DNA from: Aspidapion aeneum
Lineage: Eukaryota > Arthropoda > Insecta > Coleoptera > Brentidae
Length of the DNA stretch: 64,000 bases
NCBI GenBank assembly: GCA_963576565.1
Contig: OY755042.1
Location: 102,965,814 to 103,029,813 of the forward strand
Direction: 5' to 3'
Part shown: positions 24,522 through 35,489 of the stretch, piece after piece
Numbering within the stretch: position 1 is the first letter of the stretch
Layout: every line of letters begins with the position of its first letter
Translations under genes and position numbers: made by a program
Notes under the pieces: generated by a model
Databases searched by the model: none
Told to the model about the DNA's origin: nothing
What the model saw: the letters and a program-made list of their open reading frames with translations, nothing else

Positions 24522-25284
24522 ATTCAAATAGCTTTAGCAAGCTACATGCGCGTACTTAACATCAAATCTAGGAGAAGGGGGGGGGGGGGTACAAATCATT
24601 TGTAGAAAAACCGAAAAGAAAATTAATACTTTCTAGTGCAGACAAAGACTTAATATAATTTACGAATATATGGCGGCAAGAATTTAAGACAAAGAAATAG
24701 GTACTTTGAGGAAAAAATTACACTGCAAAAAATAATATGTATAGTTAAAACAAAAAGAATTAGAAGCGTTTCGGAAAACATGGCACCTCAGAAAAAAAAT
24801 TTTAAAGTAAATTATTCCAAGGATTGAATATCCTAAAAATTTTCCGACAAAATGTTACCATTGACATTTTGTTATCCAAGCATTAAAGTATGGCGTTCAA
24901 AATTTTCGACATAAATGGCACAAAATGCACAAGTTTTGATTGGTTTAACAAAGTTTAAGGGCCTTTGATAATAATTTATGCTAGTTTTGTTTAGGAAAGC
25001 TAATTTTGAGTTTGGGTGGGGCTAAGGTCTTCTAGCCCTTCTCTAATTGCGCACATGGATCTAATTTTGCACGACTCATGAATAAATTATGAAATTATAA
25101 AAAGTAATATATAGTTAGGAATAAGTGTATCTATTGTATAATATTATGTTCGTAAGAATATGTTTAAAGTTGATTGATTGTTTTGTTTAGAAATTAGGAA
25201 ATTAATAACTAATATTCAATTATTAGCAAATGCCCCGCTGCCCCTCTTTGCGTACGCCCATGGCAAATTACAAGCAAGTAATTA
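24522..25284. other. AT-rich interval with G14 tract
   Basis: A run of about 14 G near 24577. No coding resemblance, no inverted ends recognised. Confidence 0.45.
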
Positions 25285-25740
25285 AATTTCCACCATAAGT
25301 GCACATGTGCATGTGCAGCCCCAAATTTTACTTAAAGAAATTACAAATTGACCATTCTTTAATTAAAAATTCCATCATAAAGTATTAATAAACCCCAAAA
25401 GGAATTCACCAATCACCTGAATACTAACTAGAAAATAATACCCTGTATGTATTTATTTGTATTCGTGTTCAAACGAGGATACGGTGGATGCGCGCTTAAC
25501 TAGACCCAATTTTGTGCACTGTAGATGTTATGTCGCATTCTAATTACGAAATATAAAATGAGAGGACGACATGTCGCTATAGAATATTACAGTACATATA
25601 ATCTGGGCTTTACGTCGGTAGTACTCTTCTAAATAAATTACTGCGATCGATGCCGCCCGTACCCTCGTGATGCCACCCGTGTCCACCGTTACCGTTGGCT
25701 GTTAATTGTAGCTTAAATTAGTGCCCTGAGACAACTTGGC
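25285..25740 (+). repeat. Interspersed repeat family B
   Basis: Shares with 36250-36620 (plus), 44445-44790 (minus) and 59880-60115 (minus) the words ATAAACCCCAAA, TACTAACTAG, GTGTTCAAACGA, CATTCTAATTACGAAATATA and ATCTGGGTCTTAC-like. No tRNA head, no clear TIR. Unclassified, roughly 350-450 bp. Confidence 0.65.
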
Positions 25741-26218
25741 GTTGTCGGTCGGGCCATATTTATGTGATTTCGACGATTTCATATTTACTAGAACTCATTT
25801 TTTAATTATTTGCTCTAAATTATATAATATAATCATGGGTGCACCCATGTACGCTCCCTAACACAACCAGTCTTGAGATTTAGAACTAATGGTGTATGTA
25901 TTGCCTTTTTTGTGTACATAAATTCCTTTTTTTCCTTTTGGGCTCGGAAATTTTCTAAAAAAAGAAAATGTCCTGCAATTGAGAACACTAACATGGAGTT
26001 GTAATTCCTGTTTAGTTGACTTAAACAGCAAGTGTTTCTTTTTGTTAGATTGTTGTGCGTTTTGATGTAGGTTCCGTTGAATGACAGTTTGAAAAGCATT
26101 TGCCTGTTATAGGTCAGCAGGCCTTATACGAGGGTCGAATTAATATAGGGGAGAGTGGGACTGGGACATGTGATTCATGGAGGGCAAGTGCGTATTATTT
26201 ACAACCTTTATTTTATTA
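25741..26218. other. Spacer, nothing firm
   Basis: Near 26145 GGGGAGAGTGGGACTGGGAC looks like a transposon terminus but no partner end was found. The minus-strand frame at 25833-26099 is unrecognised. Confidence 0.4.
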
Positions 26219-27181
26219 GGGACTTTGCAACAATACCAGACAATAATAGTGCCAGTCAGTATTTTGATAGTTTCACAATGTATCCCTAGTAACACAGGTA
26301 CGTTTTAAAAACGTTTTTAAAACGTCCATTTCGGACGTAGGGGACGTTTTAAAAACGTACGCCTAGGTCCCTCTGAGTTCGGTAGAGGTCTCTGGAAGGT
26401 CCCTGGAACGTTTTCGTGGGTCTTTTTTACGTTTTTAAAACGTTTTAAAAACGTTTTTCGGACATTTGTCAAATTAAATTTTTTATACCTTCTACAAAAT
26501 TTGGGGACGTTTAATAAATGTTTCAGTGACGTTCGGAAACGTTCCAAGGCGTTTCGAGGACTTACAAAAAAAGGTTTCAGGGACGTCTAAAAATGTTTTA
26601 GTGGACGTTTAAAAAACATTTCAGGGGAGGTTTAAAAAACGTTTTAGAGAAGGTTTTAAAACGTTTCAGGGACGTTTTAAAAACGTTCAAGAGGCCCTAG
26701 ACAAAGTCTAGGCCTTGGGCTCCTTGGTATGGGCCCTTATATAATAGGCCCTTACGTATTGAGCCCTTTTATATTAGGTCATCTTAAAACTTGACTCCAC
26801 GCCAACCTAAGTATGTTAGAAAAGTTTGAACTTTATTTTTTCTGATCAACCTTAGATAATGATTATGTCTTTTTCGGGTTATTTTAAAAACGTACTTTTC
26901 GGGTCGTTTTAAAAACGTACACTCGCGTGTTATTTCACTCGGCTGCGCCGCCTCGTTCAGAACATTCACGCTCGTGTCAAATTTGTTACTTTCTTCTCTT
27001 GTTATCTAATATACTATTTGGTGCGGTTCTAGGCATTACGCAGCTTATGGTTAATAGAGCCTATCGCAGTTTGGTTTTAAACCAGGGCTTTAGATTGAAA
27101 GATTAGCTGTCACATTACAATGCAAAACTGTCAAAATACTGCCCGGTAGTATTCCTGGCTGGCTTGATTGAAATCAGTCCC
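26219..27181. mobile_element. MITE family F, long copy with internal ACGTTTTAAAAACGT array
   Basis: Left end GGGACTTTGCAACAATACC and right end TTGATTGAAATCAGTCCC are inverted. CAGTATTTTGAYAGTTT lies just inside each end, and TA flanks both. About 26300-26700 and 26880-26925 are filled with GACGTTTTAAAAACGT-type palindromic words. Confidence 0.65.
26296..26700. repeat. Degenerate ACGTTTTAAAAACGT array
   Basis: More than a dozen diverged copies of a 10-16 bp word built on GACGTTTTAAAAACGT, with irregular spacing of about 20-45 bp and both self-complementary orientations. More copies at 26885-26922. Reads as a decayed minisatellite of a palindromic unit. Confidence 0.6.
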
Positions 27182-27892
27182 TAATGGCTTTTTCCAAATA
27201 AAAAATAAATATAAAATTGTATGTTTTGCACCTTGTGTAGGCGAATTAAAAGTCTGAAAAAGTACTAAATGGCATTTTGATAAGTGCTTTTTCAACTAAA
27301 AGCGAGCTATTATTTAATTTTTATTCCATTTACCGCGGACCGTGTGTAATAGCTAAAAGACTCGTATAATTTTGGTAAAAACGGTTTTGTATTTATTTAC
27401 AGTGTCGCACCATAAATGTCACCCTCAAAATGCTGCCGTCTTTGAGCTAGAATGCCGCTACCTATAAAATTTTCCCAGTTTTAATTAAAAAATCCGGAAA
27501 ATAATAAACAAATGATGCTCCTTGATATCTATAAGTTATTTCTTTCTTGAAAATTATTAAACCTAAAGAAGGTTTGCTTATAAAAATTGATGTAGAATAA
27601 TGTTGTGATGATGAAAACGCCCCCAAAAGCTTATGCACGGCAAAATGTCACAAGGGCGAACAGAAGGGAGAAGGGTTTTCAATTCCATGGCCTTCTTAAC
27701 TTAAGGGAGGCAAATTCATAATATATTTGAATTTAATTGTCTGATTTTAAAAAACTGCTGCATATTTAACACTGATACCGATAATAAGAAATCTAAATAA
27801 TAATCTGTTAGTGCACGTTCTTATTATCGTTGTCATCACCAAAAACCTGCATTTTTTCAAAAAAATTATATTAAATCTGGTGCTAATATTGG
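27182..27892. other. AT-rich interval, nothing recognised
   Basis: No copies elsewhere in the window and no coding resemblance. Confidence 0.45.
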
Positions 27893-28200
27893 AGGGCACG
27901 GCAGTGCCTCGCCAAGTTCGCGCGCCGTAACCATCTTTTCTTGAAACATTTCAGCCGATATTTGACCTACCTAAAACTCTACTTCGGAATGAGCTACGAA
28001 TCTCAAACTTTACACCGTCGTAGATCTCCATGGAATTAACAACCCCTCCAAGTTTCAAAAACATTTCCAAACTAGTAAGAACATTTCATTTTGAAATTTG
28101 TATTGGAAAACTTGGCTTTACTTTTATCTCAATTCTTTTTACGGAATGCCATTTTCGCGAACTTGGCTTTTTTTTACATGAAATGTTTTTGTTATGATTA
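27893..28200 (-). mobile_element. Repeat family C copy
   Basis: GGGCACGGCAGTGCC near the left is a near-palindromic end. The body matches 35490-35905 and 32690-32905 in inverse orientation (CGAACTTGGC, AACAACCCCTCCAA, CTACTTCGGAATGAGCTACG) and ends with ACATGAAATGTTTTTGTTAT. Probably a DNA-transposon-derived repeat; superfamily unknown. Confidence 0.6.
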
Positions 28201-28735
28201 CTATTTTCTACTTTTATTAAGAGGCCTTTAGATATGTGCAAAAAATTTTCTCAATTTTTTTTTGTAAATTTATTAGGTTAAAAAAATCAATTCTTAAAAA
28301 AATTGAGAGTTTTATACCCATTGCAAAAGTTATTTGGTCACAATGTTTCCAAACTGCAATTTTTTGGAAAAAAGCAACAGAACATTTTTTGATCATAATA
28401 AATCACAACATTATTTGATTTCAAAATTGTGACTTTTAAAATTCAAAATTTCCTCCATTCTTTTAACTTGATAAATGCTATAACTTGGAAAAAAACCATT
28501 TGACATAAAATAATGTGAACTTTTTGTCTACTTATGACCATCCACATTGCCATGTTTTTTTGTGGGGACATTTTTTTTGCAAAATGTATGTGGTCCAGAC
28601 ACCCGTTAGGATATGTTTGCGATTAATTGACCACGGTTAGGTTCAACACTGATTTTAATCTCCCAACAAGATGACAGGAGACCAATGATTTAAAAAAAGT
28701 TAAGTTAAAATAAAATTAAAATTAAACAAAAGTTC
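28201..28735. other. AT-rich interval similar to flank at 11230
   Basis: 28207-28230 (CTATTTTCTACTTTTATTAAG, AGGCCTTTAGAT) resembles 11226-11257, the left flank of another family G element. The two elements may sit in copies of the same host repeat. Confidence 0.35.
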
Positions 28736-28800
28736 TCCCGGCATTGTTCCCAAGGCGAATAGGCCCACAGCGAATTAGCCGCGAAGAATTGTCCCCTACC
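28736..28800. mobile_element. Right end of a family G (Mutator-like) element
   Basis: GGCGAATAGGCCCACAGCG and GAAGAATTGTCCCCTACCC reproduce the terminal block of 11258-12080. The matching left end is not recognisable. Confidence 0.6.
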
Positions 28801-29104
28801 CTTTAAATTACAACCTGTATATATTTTTATAAAGTTTAATGTTGCTTTCTTAAACTTTTATATATTATAAAAGACTTTTATATGTCCTTGATATTATTAA
28901 ACGTTGTATACCATGTGCCTTTTATTCGCTTTCGTGCAGCGAGTATGTATGACTCTTTTCTCCAAAATTGTTCGAAATGGAACTAAAGTCGAGAGAAGTT
29001 GGAGATAAATTTTTATTAAACGAGACAGAACAAAACTTTAGTCAGACTAAAATGAAAATTTAAACCTCATCCTTTTTATTTTTGTGCTTTTAAATAAAAT
29101 ATAA
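28801..29104. other. Spacer, nothing recognised
   Basis: AT-rich, no copies or inverted structure seen. Confidence 0.45.
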
Positions 29105-29112
29105 GTTATAGT

Positions 29113-29562
29113 CATATACGTAATATTCCAATACCCACGGTAACTACCCATTCATGATGCAAACATGAGGGCCTTGGGGTCTTTAAGCAAAAAAGACCTG
29201 ATTGGTTGCTTTTAAAGACATATGCATATTATTTCCATATAGGTAGTACGTATTATTGCAATACCTACGGTACCTTACGATGCAGAATGCAAACATATTT
29301 GAAATAGCAATATCAATGGGTATAAGTCTATCCTTTTTGCGATCCTTAAGATAAAATGTCCTGATTGGTTATACTTTTACGCATGAATATTATTTTATTA
29401 TTGTATTCGTTATGTCAAATCATCGGCGTACAGTTGACAAAAACTCTATCCATGTAAATTTGGTATGTGTGCATTTTTCGTACCTTTATTTTTGAATGTT
29501 TGCATCAAACGCCAACCATTGTGTAAATAGATAACAAGGAGTATTGGAATATTACGTATATG
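29113..29562. mobile_element. hAT-like non-autonomous element, perfect 8-bp TSD
   Basis: GTTATAGT flanks both sides exactly (29105-29112, 29563-29570). Ends share 22 identical bases starting CATATACGTAATATTCCAAT. The 450-bp interior is non-coding. The 8-bp duplication points to hAT or a similar superfamily, though the CATATACG terminus is not one I know by name. Confidence 0.85.
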
Positions 29563-29935
29563 GTTATAGTGCGGTAAGTGTGTAAGGATCGCCATATAAA
29601 TAAATTGTTTTTTGAGTTATATGTAGGCATAATGCAAATTAATAGGTTTGCAATAAATTGATTAATACCCTACATACTACATAAAATATAAAAATGTTCG
29701 AAGATGGACAACCATAAATACAGACATATACTATTATAGTTACGGTTTAAATTTATTTTATTTTTGTTTTTAATGTTTTCTGCCAGGTTTTTAATTTTTG
29801 ATTTAAAATATTTTACGTTACTGTAACTTAAATATGTGAAATTGTGCAAAACTTGGATGTTTGGGGCATAGTCTACAGGCTTAGGAAGAGTATAACAAAG
29901 CTCGCCTTCAAAAGATATCAATAAATAATCATAAC
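29563..29935. other. Spacer
   Basis: Minus-strand frame at 29670-29942 is unrecognised. Nothing else seen. Confidence 0.45.
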
Positions 29936-30032
29936 AAATCATTTTATGAAAAAAAAGCCAAGTACACGAAAATGGTATTCTGTAAAAAGAATTGAGATAA
30001 AAGTAAAGTCAAGTTCTCTAATACAAATTTCA
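29936..30032 (+). mobile_element. Repeat family C fragment
   Basis: AAAAAGCCAAGTACACGAAAA, GAATTGAGATAAAAGTAAAG and AATACAAATTTCAA match 35495-35590. Cut off by the MITE at 30033. Confidence 0.65.
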
Positions 30033-30164
30033 ACACGCGTTTTTCTGCAGCGCGACGACGCAGCGTTACCGCAATTGCGGTCCGTGATACTATGGAATAA
30101 ATGCCGCGATTCACATAGTTGAGCGGCAAACGCTGCGTCACCGCGCTGCAAAAAAACGCGTGTT
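30033..30164. mobile_element. 132-bp palindromic MITE
   Basis: ACACGCGTTTTTCTGCAGCG and its inverse CGCTGCAAAAAAACGCGTGT enclose GACGCAGCGTTACCGC/GCGGCAAACGCTGCGTC. Arms of about 48 bp, GC-rich compared with the surroundings. Confidence 0.75.
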
Positions 30165-30176
30165 TGTATCGGCGCT

Positions 30177-31340
30177 TAGGATTTTAATGTTTTTTTAGAA
30201 ATGCAAAATACTTTCACTTTTTTTAACGATAATTTTTAAACAAATATAATTATGAGGTTAATAGAATGATTTTTGTTGCTCAGAGTACTTTTTTAATCAT
30301 TTAATCATTCGGTGGCGTGTAATTTACTAAGATAAATGTTCGAAATCCTAACTTGTTTTGACATTGTTTTTTTGGCGACATTAAAAGTAAAATAAAAAAG
30401 TTTAACAATGTGATCTGTCAATTTGATATTGGCGGGTTAGTGAAACGAGCTAAAGGTGAGCTCTACATGAAAAAAGTTATACCAGGTGGATAAAAAACAA
30501 ACCGGACAATTTTTTTCATTATAAATTTTGAACTTTATAATCGATTTTAATGGGACAAACTGCACTTGGCAGAGATTTAATCAGGGTTTTGATTAAACAT
30601 ATCTTTTTGTGCGATATCTCAAAATCCCAGATGGCGGACGAAATTAAATTGTACCCTTCAAAGATGATTGTTTATTCTTGTGTTGCGAACATGCTTTAAT
30701 TATTTTTTTTAAATCAGTAAAAAAGCTGCATTCTTGCCATCAAAATCGGTTCAGTAGTAATGAATTTATAATGAAATACACCTTGATGTGCGTGACAAGA
30801 ATGCAGCTTTTTTACCGATTTAAAAAAATAATTAAAGCATGTTCGCAACACAAGAATAAAGAAGCATCTTTAAAGGATACAATTTAATTTCGTCCGCCAT
30901 CTGGGATTTTGAGATATCGGACAAAAAAATATATTTAGTCAAAACTCTTTAATTCTCTGCCAAGTGCAGTTTGTTCCATTAACATCGATTGTATAGTTTA
31001 AAAGTCATAATGAAGAAAAGATTGTCCGTTTTTTTTGGCCCACACGGTATAACTTTTTTTCATGTAGAGCTCACCTTTAGCTCGTTTCATTAACCCGCCA
31101 ATGTCAATTGTTAAACTTTTTTATTTTACTTTTAATGTCGCCAAAAAATCAATGTTAAAAGAAGTTAGGATTTCGAACATTTATCCTGGTAAATTGCACG
31201 CCACTGAATGAATAAATGATTAAAAAAGTAATGTGGGCAACAAAAATTATTCTATTAACCTCATAAATATATTTGTTTAAATATTATCATTAAAAAAAAC
31301 GAAAGTATTTTGTGTTTCTAAAAAAAACATTAAAATCCTA
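30177..31340. mobile_element. 1.16-kb near-perfect palindrome
   Basis: Left arm 30177-30738 is the inverse of 30795-31340, for example GGATTTTAATGTTTTTTTAG, GAGCTAAAGGTGAGCTCTAC, CCAGATGGCGGACGAAATTA and AAAGCTGCATTCTTG all recur inverted. Only a 56-bp centre is unpaired. The arms differ by scattered substitutions and small indels. A foldback-type element; transcription would give a very long dsRNA hairpin. Confidence 0.85.
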
Positions 31341-31917
31341 AAAAGCTTAGAGTTTTACAGCGTTTTGTGAAAAACTTTACAAACCGATTTTTACCATATA
31401 TTCATATTCTGGTTTCTTTGGGAAATTCCACCCTTTGGTTTTTTTTAGTTAATTCTGTAAAGCGTCGTTTTTTAAATAAATATTTTTTAATAATTTTGAT
31501 GTTCGCAACGCCACTGAATCTAGCAAATTGCTAATAGGTCCAATTTTTTTGTTTGTATATTAAGCTCCACGTGTGACCTAACGTTTGATATGTAACAAAC
31601 AATAAAATCATTTTTCAAAATTGGTAGAAATGACTGAATGAATGAGAAATAGTTTTTTGTGAAAAAAGCACAAAAGCTAAAAACTGAAACTTTGAACCCC
31701 TGTATCTTAGAAACCATAGGTCGGACGACGATGGGGCAACGATAACTTTTCATCAGGGCATCAAGATCTACAACATACTGAAATTTAAAAGAAATCCAAC
31801 CGAAAGCCACCGCCCATAACCTCCGGGCGTATGTACTTTGTTAATTAACTAATATTATGATTACAAACCAATTCGACTTGGATTCGTAATTATAGCTCAT
31901 TTTCGGTGATTGAGCAG
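31341..31917. other. AT-rich interval, nothing recognised
   Basis: No shared repeats. Minus-strand frame 31520-31810 has no known motif. Confidence 0.45.
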
Positions 31918-31925
31918 TACATGGT

Positions 31926-31949
31926 CATATACGTAATATTCCGTATATG
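31926..31949. mobile_element. 24-bp minimal hAT-like remnant with perfect TSD
   Basis: The insert starts CATATACGTAATATTCC, exactly the first 17 bases of the 29113-29562 element, and ends GTATATG, exactly its last 7. TACATGGT flanks it perfectly on both sides (31918-31925, 31950-31957). Almost the whole interior has been lost, leaving two termini. Confidence 0.85.
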
Positions 31950-32084
31950 TACATGGTGGGCATACAAATGAAATGAAATATTCAAATGCTAATTTTAGTT
32001 TGAAGCATTGTTAAATTAGCTTGCAATTTATAGCTGTTTATAAGCTAATTTCTAGGATAGGATTGTATCTTGGAAGTATCAAAT

Positions 32085-32905
32085 TAATTTCATTTTGAAA
32101 TTTGTATTAGAGAACTTGGCTTTACTTTTATCTCAATTCTTTTTACGGAATACCATTTTCGCGTACTTGACTTTTTTTTACATGAAATGTTTTTGTTATA
32201 ATTTTATTTCTTTTTTAAAGTAGTAAAATATGCGGAATATTGTTCAAAAGTTTTGCAATGCTTTATTAAAAATTTTGAGGATTTTTAATTTTTCCTTATG
32301 GTTTTATCCCAGTATCTATCAGCCTTTCAAAGCTTAGCTCTCTAGCATTCCTGGAAGTGGACAATGTAACTATTACATAGCTTTACATTTATGGGAGAGT
32401 AATTTAAAATTTTGCTGTTTTTGAATTTTTTCCTATAGTTTTATCATAGTTCCTTTCGGTCTGCCAAAGCTTAGCTGTCAAGCGCTTCTGGAAGTGGGCA
32501 ATGTTACTTTTACATAACTTTACATGTATAGAGGAGAATAGTAAATTAGAATTTTGGGGTTTTTTTATTTTTGGTTTTGGTAATAATTTCTATCAGTTTG
32601 CCAAATTTCAGCTTTGTCAGCATGTCTGAAAGTACAGTAGAATTTTGATGATCTAAACATGAGTGAGTGAGTAAGTGGCAATTTTGAGGGTTTTTGAAAA
32701 TTCGTAACTACTTTACTACTTTATGGAAGTCCATTAAAGTTGGAGGGGTTGTTAACTCTATGAAGATCTACGACTGTGCAAAGTTTGAGTTTCGTAGCTC
32801 ACTCCGAAGTAGAGTTTTAGATTGGTCAAATATGGGCTAAAATGTTTCAAGAAAACATGGTACAGCAGTTTACGCCGCGAACTTGGTCGGGCAATCCATG
32901 CCTTC
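32085..32905. mobile_element. Repeat family C, rearranged copy with 135-bp tandem core
   Basis: 32085-32200 matches the family C tail in minus orientation. 32690-32905 matches its other end in plus orientation (GGAGGGGTTGTTAACTC, TTTCGTAGCTCACTCCG). Between them three diverged units of about 135 bp start near 32307, 32443 and 32577 (ATCAG/TTCGG-CTKYCAAAGCTTAGCT pattern). Confidence 0.6.
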
Positions 32906-32916
32906 AGATTTTGTTC

Positions 32917-33490
32917 TAGTACGTACAGGCGCTCACTTTTCAAATTTCCTCTCAAAATTGTCTAAACTCGTTCAGAAAACCTGGAATTTCAGTAAGCTGC
33001 TAAAAAGCATTTATAAAATTATAAAAACAACTATCGCAAGCCACCCAATATTTCTCTGCATTCATCAGATATGGAAATAATAAGAGGATTTAAAAAAGTG
33101 GGCAAGGTTATCTACCTCAAAAAGCTTATTCAATGGGTAATTGGTTTATCGTTCTTTTTTATAGATTTTTCATCAAAAAAGTTCAAATGTCAACTGAGAT
33201 TCATCTAACATTTTTAGTCTGTGAGTTATTACATAAAGTTGAAACAACAACTTAAATCCTTTAAGATTCTTTTAAAAATTGAGGCTATTGCAAAAATAAA
33301 ACTTGTTACCCAGGAGAAATCATTTGTACAAAAATATACGGGAAAATACCTACCTGTGAATTTCCATTTCAATTACGTACTCGATGGAAAATGTAAGTTT
33401 AATAATGCATGAAATGATCAATTTGGCTGTATTTTTCCATTGTTCTCGAAAAAAGATTGACAGTCAGTCTACGGCATCAGATATGGTCGA
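32917..33490 (+). repeat. Direct duplication, unit 1
   Basis: Matches 33890-34477 across most of its length: CTCAAAATTGTCTAAACTCG, GCATTCATCAGATATGGAAA, CATCTAACATTTTTAGT, TCGATGGAAAATGTAAGTTT. Ends with GCATCAGATATGGTCGATTC, an uninterrupted version of the site occupied in unit 2. Confidence 0.8.
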
Positions 33491-33492
33491 TT

Positions 33493-33690
33493 CAGTTAAT
33501 AACGGACCATTTATAAAAACTTCGTAAGAGTTTTAGTTTTTGAGATATTTACAAAAAAAACTGTTTTCAAGGCTGATATATGATGGCTCTACTTGAAGTG
33601 TGGTAATAGGCTAGCTAGAAAGGTATCAGATCCGTCATGGATCCATTAATTTTTTTATACTGGTTGTCCCAGATGAAAGTAACTACAAGG
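33493..33690 (+). mobile_element. Repeat family D fragment
   Basis: AAAACTTCGTAAGAGTTTTA, GATATTTACAAAAA, GGCTAGCTAGAAAGGTATCA, GATCCGTCATGGATCC and GTTGTCCCAGATGAAAGTAA agree with 38262-38466 and, inverted, with 63690-63860. Confidence 0.65.
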
Positions 33691-33889
33691 AGATTTCGGA
33701 AGAGGGCCCTAAAAAAATGTAGTTATTTGTTTTAAAAAGAGAAATCAAATTTATTTTGACCTTTGCTTGAATTCGTTTCTAATACCTTCTCTATAAACAA
33801 AGGTAAGCAGATTAAACACAAAGTTCTACGTATCATTGCCGTCAAAAACTTGCAGTTACCACAATATGTTTTAAGAAGATTTTTATTTT

Positions 33890-34477
33890 GTTCTAGTACG
33901 TGGTACGTGTACAATTTCCTCTTAAAATTGTCTAAACTCGTTCGGAAAACCTGGAATTTCAGTAAGCTGTTAAAAATTGTTTATAAAATTATAAAAATTA
34001 TTCAAAACTATCTCAAGCTACACAATATTTCTCTGCATTCATCAGATATGGAAATAATAAGAAGACCTAAAAAATTGGACTATCTACCTCAAAAAGCATC
34101 AACAATTATCGTACTTTTTTATAATTTTTTCACCTAAAGAGTTCAACTGTCAACTGAATTACATCTAACATTTTTAGTTTTTGAGTCATTACATAAACTT
34201 GAAACTAAAACTTAAATCCTTTAAGATTCTGTTAAAAATCGAGGCTATTGCAAAAAAAAACTTGTTACCCAAGAGAAATCATTTGTAAATAATTTTTCTG
34301 CCAATTTAACCAATTCGAAAAACAAAAATTACGGTAATATACCTTCCTGTGAATTTCCATTTCAATTACGTAGGTAGTCGATGGAAAATGTAAGTTTAAT
34401 AATGCATGAAATGATCAATTTGGCTGTATTTTTCCATTGTTATCGAAAAAAGATTGACTGTCAGTCTACAGCATCTA
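33890..34477 (+). repeat. Direct duplication, unit 2
   Basis: About 980 bp downstream of unit 1 and collinear with it. A few indels distinguish them. It ends at GCATCTA where the 34478-35048 insertion begins; the continuation ATATGGTCGATTCAAG resumes at 35051. Confidence 0.8.
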
Positions 34478-35048
34478 TAGTTGATGTTGTATTAAAGTGG
34501 CACCGCGTCATAGCTATGATAAACCAAACTTTGCGGCAAAATCTAAGTAAAAAAGCCTTAAAAAATTAGTGTTTCACTTTGTACATGCAGTGTGCCGCTC
34601 GCAGATCAAATAGGTACTTACCTAATAAATAAAGATCCTAAACATAAAAGAGGATCCAAAATTATATTAAAATGTGCGCAAATATTGATTTAGTTGCAAA
34701 AACTGTAATTTGTCCTGTAAAAAGCTCAGTCAGAATTTGTTTGACATAAACAGTCAAAACAACAACGAATAGAACACGTCAAAGCCCGGCTAAATCAATA
34801 ATATGTTCGTGACAACCAGATACGAGTATACATATATGTTCCTTTCTAATGAAATCGTTTAGAAGAAGACATCAATAAAAAGCAAGTAAAATAGTAAGCT
34901 AATGACTAATTAGTGCAGTGCCTCAGTTTGGGAATCAATATCAATAAAAAAATTAAAGGAAGTGCATGCCACTGTATGTACCCCTCTACTCCCTTCCCAC
35001 CCATCAAGGTTTTGTTGACACGGTGTCACTTTAATACAATATCAACTA
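34478..35048. mobile_element. 571-bp TA-flanked MITE
   Basis: TAGTTGATGTTGTATTAAAG and GGCACCGCGTC at the left are mirrored by GACACGGTGTCACTTTAATA and CAATATCAACTA at the right (about 32 bp). TA lies on each side, and the paralogous site at 33472-33490 lacks the element. Interior non-coding. Confidence 0.75.
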
Positions 35049-35094
35049 TAGATATGGTCGATTCAAGGGTGCGTTTGAAAATAAAAGGTGAGGT

Positions 35095-35274
35095 CAAGCG
35101 CTGATTTGAGGGGGGGGGGGGGGGTCACGTGATATTTACCCCCCCTAGAAAAAAATATTCACTTTTCGCTAACAATCAAAGAGAACACAAGAGAATTATC
35201 GCCTCGTAGGAAAAAAATTATATTACAAATAATTTTTTGTCGCCCCCCTAGATTTTCACCCAGATTCGCGCTTG
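35095..35274. mobile_element. MITE family E
   Basis: CAAGCGCTGATTTGAG followed by a long G tract, CCCCCCTAGAAAAAAATATT core, and GATTCGCGCTTG at the right end. Same layout as 22633-22818 and 50781-50955. Confidence 0.75.
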
Positions 35275-35489
35275 TGAAGGTAAGGTCGGTTGGGTAAAAC
35301 AATATTGATGACGTCATCGAAAAGTGGACAATAACCCTAGGTAAATATCGCCTTACGGATTTTCGAACGCATGGTGATTATTAACACATGATTTGGATTT
35401 ATTTTTACTTTAAATTAGTTTGAGAATTTTCACGTCTTTAAGAAAGAAGTATTTTTACTTTTCTAGATTGGTATAGCATAGATTATCAT
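35275..35489. other. Spacer
   Basis: Nothing recognised. Confidence 0.4.

Noticed and set aside
26317..26547. 76-codon basic peptide with repeated KTFLKRF-like words
   Set aside because: The repetition follows the ACGTTTTAAAAACGT DNA array, not protein constraint.
30033..31340. A microRNA precursor cluster
   Set aside because: Arms of 48 and 550 bp are transposon-like palindromes rather than about 22-bp miRNA hairpins; no expression data to support it.
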